From Spirochaetia bacterium (lineage in GTDB: Bacteria; Spirochaetota; Leptospiria; Leptospirales; Leptonemataceae), in NCBI GenBank assembly GCA_021413825.1, contig JAIOPQ010000118.1:1-44567 (forward strand): a stretch of DNA of 44,567 bases. The letters run 5' to 3'. The number at the start of each line of letters is the position of its first letter. Position 1 is the first letter of the stretch. Shown one piece after another: positions 41,443-44,567 of this stretch. Both the position numbers and the translations under genes were made by a program. The notes beneath the pieces were generated by a model. It saw only the letters and a list, made by a program, of their open reading frames with translations, had not been told where the DNA came from and did no database searches.

Positions 41443-42519
41443 ATGATACCCATAAAAGATCGACTTGAGAAAGAACTTCTGCGGATCAGTGAGCTGGAAG
41501 ATATGCTCGCTCAGCCCGATATTGCAAGTAACCCTTCGCGTTTTCGCGACCTGGGGCGCGAGCATTCTATCCTTTCAGCCCGCAAAGAACCAATCGAGAG
41601 ATTCCTGCGCATTCTTACAAACCTGGAAGAGGCAGAGAAGATCATAAAGGATCCTGGCTCTGACAATGATCTGCGTGAGATGGCCGTTCAAGAAAAGAAT
41701 GATCTCGATCAAGCGCTCACTGCTGGTCGGGATGAAATGGAATCTCTCTTGCTTCCTCCGGATCCAAATTCCGGAAAATCAGTAATCCTCGAAATTCGCG
41801 CTGGAACAGGCGGTGATGAGGCTGCGCTTTTTGCCGGCGATTTGTTTCGAATGTATCAACGCTACATTGAACGCGCTCCGCTCAAACTTGATTTCATCTC
41901 TTCCACGGAATCAGATCTGGGTGGATATAAAGAAATCGTATTCGGCGTCGATGGTCGCGAAGCCTATGATCTGTTACACCAGGAAGCGGGCACGCATCGA
42001 GTCCAGAGAATCCCAGTAACTGAGAGCGGCGGAAGAATTCACACCAGTGCAGTAACCGTTGCCGTGCTTGTTGAAGCGGAAGAAGAAGAGGTTACAATCG
42101 AAGATAAGGATTTGCAAATCGATACATATCGGGCCAGCGGCGCAGGCGGTCAGCATGTGAACAAAACGGATTCAGCAATTCGCATAACGCATATGCCAAG
42201 TGGAATCGTAGTTACCTGTCAGGATGAGAGATCTCAACTGAAGAACAAAAATAAAGCAATGAAAGTACTCCGAGCAAAAATTGCTGAGCGTTCGCGCAAC
42301 GCAAGACATGAAGAACAATCCGCATTGAAGAAAGATCAGGTCGGCAGCGGAGATCGATCTGAAAAAATCCGAACTTACAATTTCCCTCAAAGCCGCCTAA
42401 CGGACCATAGAATTGGATACTCATCGCACAATTTGCCGGCTATGCTCGATGGCGATCTGGACGATTTATTGCGCTCACTACTTAGAGCTGAGCGCGAAAA
42501 CAAACTCGCTGCCGTATAA
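41443..42519 (+). CDS. prfA: Peptide chain release factor 1
   Basis: A 358-residue release factor for UAA and UAG codons. The anticodon-like tripeptide is PVT in RIPVTESGGRIHTSA (P-x-T form of RF1). The peptidyl-tRNA hydrolysis motif is GGQ in ASGAGGQHVNKTDSA, and ERSQLKNKNKAM and FPQSRLTDHRIGYS complete the pattern. The ATG at 41443 fits the family N-terminus; the frame is open upstream through the tRNA, but that is not coding. Its likely Shine-Dalgarno AGGA (41434-41437) includes the tRNA discriminator base, so tRNA 3' processing and prfA translation may affect each other. Confidence 0.96.
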   Translation: MIPIKDRLEKELLRISELEDMLAQPDIASNPSRFRDLGREHSILSARKEPIERFLRILTNLEEAEKIIKDPGSDNDLREMAVQEKNDLDQALTAGRDEMESLLLPPDPNSGKSVILEIRAGTGGDEAALFAGDLFRMYQRYIERAPLKLDFISSTESDLGGYKEIVFGVDGREAYDLLHQEAGTHRVQRIPVTESGGRIHTSAVTVAVLVEAEEEEVTIEDKDLQIDTYRASGAGGQHVNKTDSAIRITHMPSGIVVTCQDERSQLKNKNKAMKVLRAKIAERSRNARHEEQSALKKDQVGSGDRSEKIRTYNFPQSRLTDHRIGYSSHNLPAMLDGDLDDLLRSLLRAERENKLAAV

Positions 42520-42556
42520 GATCCATTTCTTACGCTACAAGTCCGTACAAATCTCG

Positions 42557-43471
42557 TCAATTTGCTTTATGACTGTCTGCCCAGAATTGCCACATCACGT
42601 TGGTGGCTGAGATTTCTCGACTGGGTTCGTCCGCCGTTAGCCGACCCTTCTCTCCGCCAGGCCAGGTATGCCCTTCATCGTCGATTGAATAGAGATCAAG
42701 CGGTGCGCGATCACATACAAAATGCGTATGCTCTACCTTGCCGCTTTTAGTAACGATCACGTCTTTACATCCGTTTTGATTCTTCCAAAAGCCTACAGCG
42801 AAGGCCACGGATCTGTCTGTTCGTTTATGGGAATCCGGATTCTTATGCGGCTCGCCACCTTCGTAAAGGACATGCTGATCATCCCTGCCATGAAAAATCA
42901 CCATAGGTATTGGACGGGAAGGCTTACACGGCTCGAAATTCAGAGCCCCAGACACCGGGGCCACACCTGTGAACACATCTGCCGCTTCACAGGCTAATCG
43001 ATGTGTCATCATGCCGCCATTGGACATGCCCGTTGCATACACGCGTGAGGAGTCAACAGCGTACTGCCCTTTGATGTTCTGCACCACCGCACGAATAAAT
43101 GCAACATCGTCCTTGTTGTCGGTTAGAGCCTTGCCGCAACAGTTACCCGCGTTCCAGGTCAGAAGGGTTTCATCAAATCTGCCCCATCCAAACGGATAGA
43201 CGACGATGAACCCCTCCTCGTCAGACTTTTTAGTAAATCCGCTCATTGAAGCACCTATCCGTCCATTTCCTCCGCCCCCATGTAAAACTACGACCAGGGG
43301 AACTGGCCTGGATGACTGATAAGATTTAGGGACATGTAGAATGTAGCGTCGCGTATCTGGGCCCACTTTGATCTCTATCGCGCTTTCCTGCGTTATCTTG
43401 CGTAAAGCTAACAGGCAACCAATGGAATGAAACGCAAGAAACACAATCAATGACCGGGCTAAAAGACGCAT
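42557..43471 (-). CDS. CE1/PHB-depolymerase-like esterase lipoprotein (LpqC-like)
   Basis: A 304-residue exported esterase. The signal MRLLARSLIVFLAFHSIGC has a lipobox-like SIGC (Cys19), so it is probably a lipoprotein. The domain belongs to the polyhydroxybutyrate-depolymerase/feruloyl-esterase family: VVVLHGGGGNG (oxyanion region) and the nucleophile Ser150 in ATGMSNGGMM. The acid is in FHGRDDQHV (Asp197 or Asp198) and His268 in DEGHTWPGG. WNAGNCCG is also typical. It may cleave ester-linked groups on polymers outside the cell; the substrate is not known. The start is ATG 43471; the frame is open to 43507, but the signal peptide starts at 43471. It is divergent from the MDR gene. Confidence 0.88.
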   Translation of the reverse strand: MRLLARSLIVFLAFHSIGCLLALRKITQESAIEIKVGPDTRRYILHVPKSYQSSRPVPLVVVLHGGGGNGRIGASMSGFTKKSDEEGFIVVYPFGWGRFDETLLTWNAGNCCGKALTDNKDDVAFIRAVVQNIKGQYAVDSSRVYATGMSNGGMMTHRLACEAADVFTGVAPVSGALNFEPCKPSRPIPMVIFHGRDDQHVLYEGGEPHKNPDSHKRTDRSVAFAVGFWKNQNGCKDVIVTKSGKVEHTHFVCDRAPLDLYSIDDEGHTWPGGEKGRLTADEPSREISATNVMWQFWADSHKAN

Positions 43472-43565
43472 AAAAAGCAGGTAAGCAGATCCTGGAACAC
43501 ACAGCAAGATTTTTCTTCCCGTTTGGGTTGACCGGTAGACGTCAATTCACGATGTACGGCAAGCA

Positions 43566-44519
43566 ATGAAAGCGATGGCATACCAAAGTTACGGCGATGC
43601 AGATTGCATGCAGGAAACGGAAATTCCCGATCCTATTCCTGGTGAACTGGAAATCCTCGTAAAGGTCCGCGCTGCTTCCGTAAACCCTGTGGATTGGAAA
43701 ATTCGCAGCGGAAGCCTGCGCTTGATCACTGGTAACCAGTTTCCAAGAGTTCCTGGCGTTGATTTTTCCGGCGAAGTGATCGAAGTTGGAGAACACGCTA
43801 GACGATTCCGCAAGGGAGATTTTGTCTATGGTATGCTTCCAATATTCTCCACGCGACTCGGAAGCTATGCAACGTTAGCCGCTATTCCGGAAAAGTTCGT
43901 GGCTATGGCGCCAGCAAACTTGCCACTTGAGAATTGTGCGGCAATACCCCTTGCAGGGTTGACCGCACTTCAATCCCTTCGCGATAGAGGAGGAATTGGA
44001 GACGGGTCCCGTGTGCTCATCAACGGAGCGTCCGGTGGGGTTGGTTGCTTTGCTACACAGATTGCAAAAATCTACCGGAGCGAGGTTACGGCTGTTACAA
44101 GCGGCAAGAACGCACAGTACGTTCGAGACCTTGGCGCAGATCACATAGTCAATTATCACAATCAAGATTTCACAAAATTGGCGGCAGAGTTCGATGTTGT
44201 GCTCGATTGCGTTGCATCGAGCTCATTTGAAGCATGCAAGAGAATACTCGCCCCAGCGGGACGATATATCACGCTGCTGCCCACAGCCTCCGTTCTATTT
44301 CACGGAGTCATGGGTTCAATTTTTGGCGGCAAGCGTTGTGTTTACTCTGCGGTTTCAATCGCATCAGACGATCTTGATATTCTTAGACAATACGTTCAAG
44401 GTAAAACGATCGATCCATGCGTTGAAACGATTTTACCGTTCGCGCGTGCCCGCGATGCGCATGAGCTAAGCGAATCTGGACGGGTCCGCGGAAAAGTAGT
44501 GATTCAATTCAATGATTAG
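43566..44519 (+). CDS. NAD(P)-dependent MDR oxidoreductase (quinone reductase-like)
   Basis: A 317-residue zinc-independent medium-chain dehydrogenase/reductase. The N-terminal catalytic domain has EILVKVRAASVNPVDWKIRSG and PGVDFSGEVIEVG. The cofactor domain begins LINGASGGVGCFATQIAK (A-S-G-G-V-G nucleotide motif) at about residue 145. Cys/His ligands of the structural or catalytic zinc are absent, which places it in the quinone oxidoreductase/zeta-crystallin group. The substrate cannot be predicted. The ATG lacks a clear ribosome site, but the family start MKAMAYQSYG supports it. The gene ends 48 nt before the end of the window. Confidence 0.92.
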   Translation: MKAMAYQSYGDADCMQETEIPDPIPGELEILVKVRAASVNPVDWKIRSGSLRLITGNQFPRVPGVDFSGEVIEVGEHARRFRKGDFVYGMLPIFSTRLGSYATLAAIPEKFVAMAPANLPLENCAAIPLAGLTALQSLRDRGGIGDGSRVLINGASGGVGCFATQIAKIYRSEVTAVTSGKNAQYVRDLGADHIVNYHNQDFTKLAAEFDVVLDCVASSSFEACKRILAPAGRYITLLPTASVLFHGVMGSIFGGKRCVYSAVSIASDDLDILRQYVQGKTIDPCVETILPFARARDAHELSESGRVRGKVVIQFND

Positions 44520-44567
44520 GGAATCTTGAAAGTCTTTTTGATTCCTTTGACATTGCCCGTCACGCTC

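Noticed and set aside
1..44567. CRISPR arrays, insertion sequences, prophage or toxin-antitoxin pairs
   Set aside because: No direct-repeat series, transposase, integrase, phage structural gene or small toxin/antitoxin pair was seen on either strand.

Overview
The window (44.6 kb, moderate GC) looks like chromosomal DNA of a spirochaete of the order Leptospirales or a close relative. This is an inference. It rests on the many short lipoproteins with a loose lipobox followed by an Asn/Ser/Asp spacer and a Leu/Ala-rich stretch, on the mix of KAS III/thiolase/MaoC lipid genes, and on a cyclic-nucleotide-domain/dehydrogenase fusion. There is no rRNA, CRISPR array, transposase, phage gene or integrase. 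I read it as core and near-core genome, not a mobile island.

Region 1 (1-4.7 kb) concerns cobalamin. cobT, cobS and a cobC-like phosphatase are translationally coupled and cover late nucleotide-loop assembly. They are followed by a cobalamin riboswitch with a likely intrinsic terminator. The riboswitch precedes two lipoproteins and a DUF6580-like membrane protein. This riboswitch-controlled surface/membrane trio is the best candidate for an undescribed system, probably B12 or B12-precursor capture.

Region 2 (4.7-11.9 kb) holds a carotenoid oxygenase, divergent from a coupled thiolase/KAS III pair. Next comes an amt-glnK operon whose PII protein has Phe instead of the uridylylated Tyr51. It ends with two MaoC-fold dehydratases and a DUF4234 protein. 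Region 3 (12-24 kb) is envelope-directed: two lipoproteins (one a PD40 propeller), a lytic transglycosylase, an alpha/beta hydrolase, a 1869-residue alpha-2-macroglobulin coupled to a MORN-FecR protein, a YhhN/TMEM86-like membrane protein and an unknown membrane protein.

Region 4 (24-36 kb) contains a GHKL-HDOD fusion, a DUF47/Pit phosphate pair, a small membrane protein, a cNMP-domain/D-2-hydroxyacid dehydrogenase fusion, a CorA protein, a GT-C-like protein facing a GT2 glycosyltransferase, CstA and HMG-CoA lyase. Region 5 (36-44.5 kb) holds a PAS-GGDEF-EAL protein with a degenerate GGDEF domain, then engB convergently overlapping a patatin. It continues with an AftB-like GT-C protein, a small membrane protein, tRNA-Arg(CCU) placed 8 nt before prfA, a CE1-type lipoprotein esterase and an MDR oxidoreductase.

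Many starts lack a clear Shine-Dalgarno sequence, so several N-termini are tentative; alternatives are given per gene. Apart from the riboswitch leader (2298-2649) and the amt upstream region (10252-10649), no stretch of more than 300 bases is without a gene.
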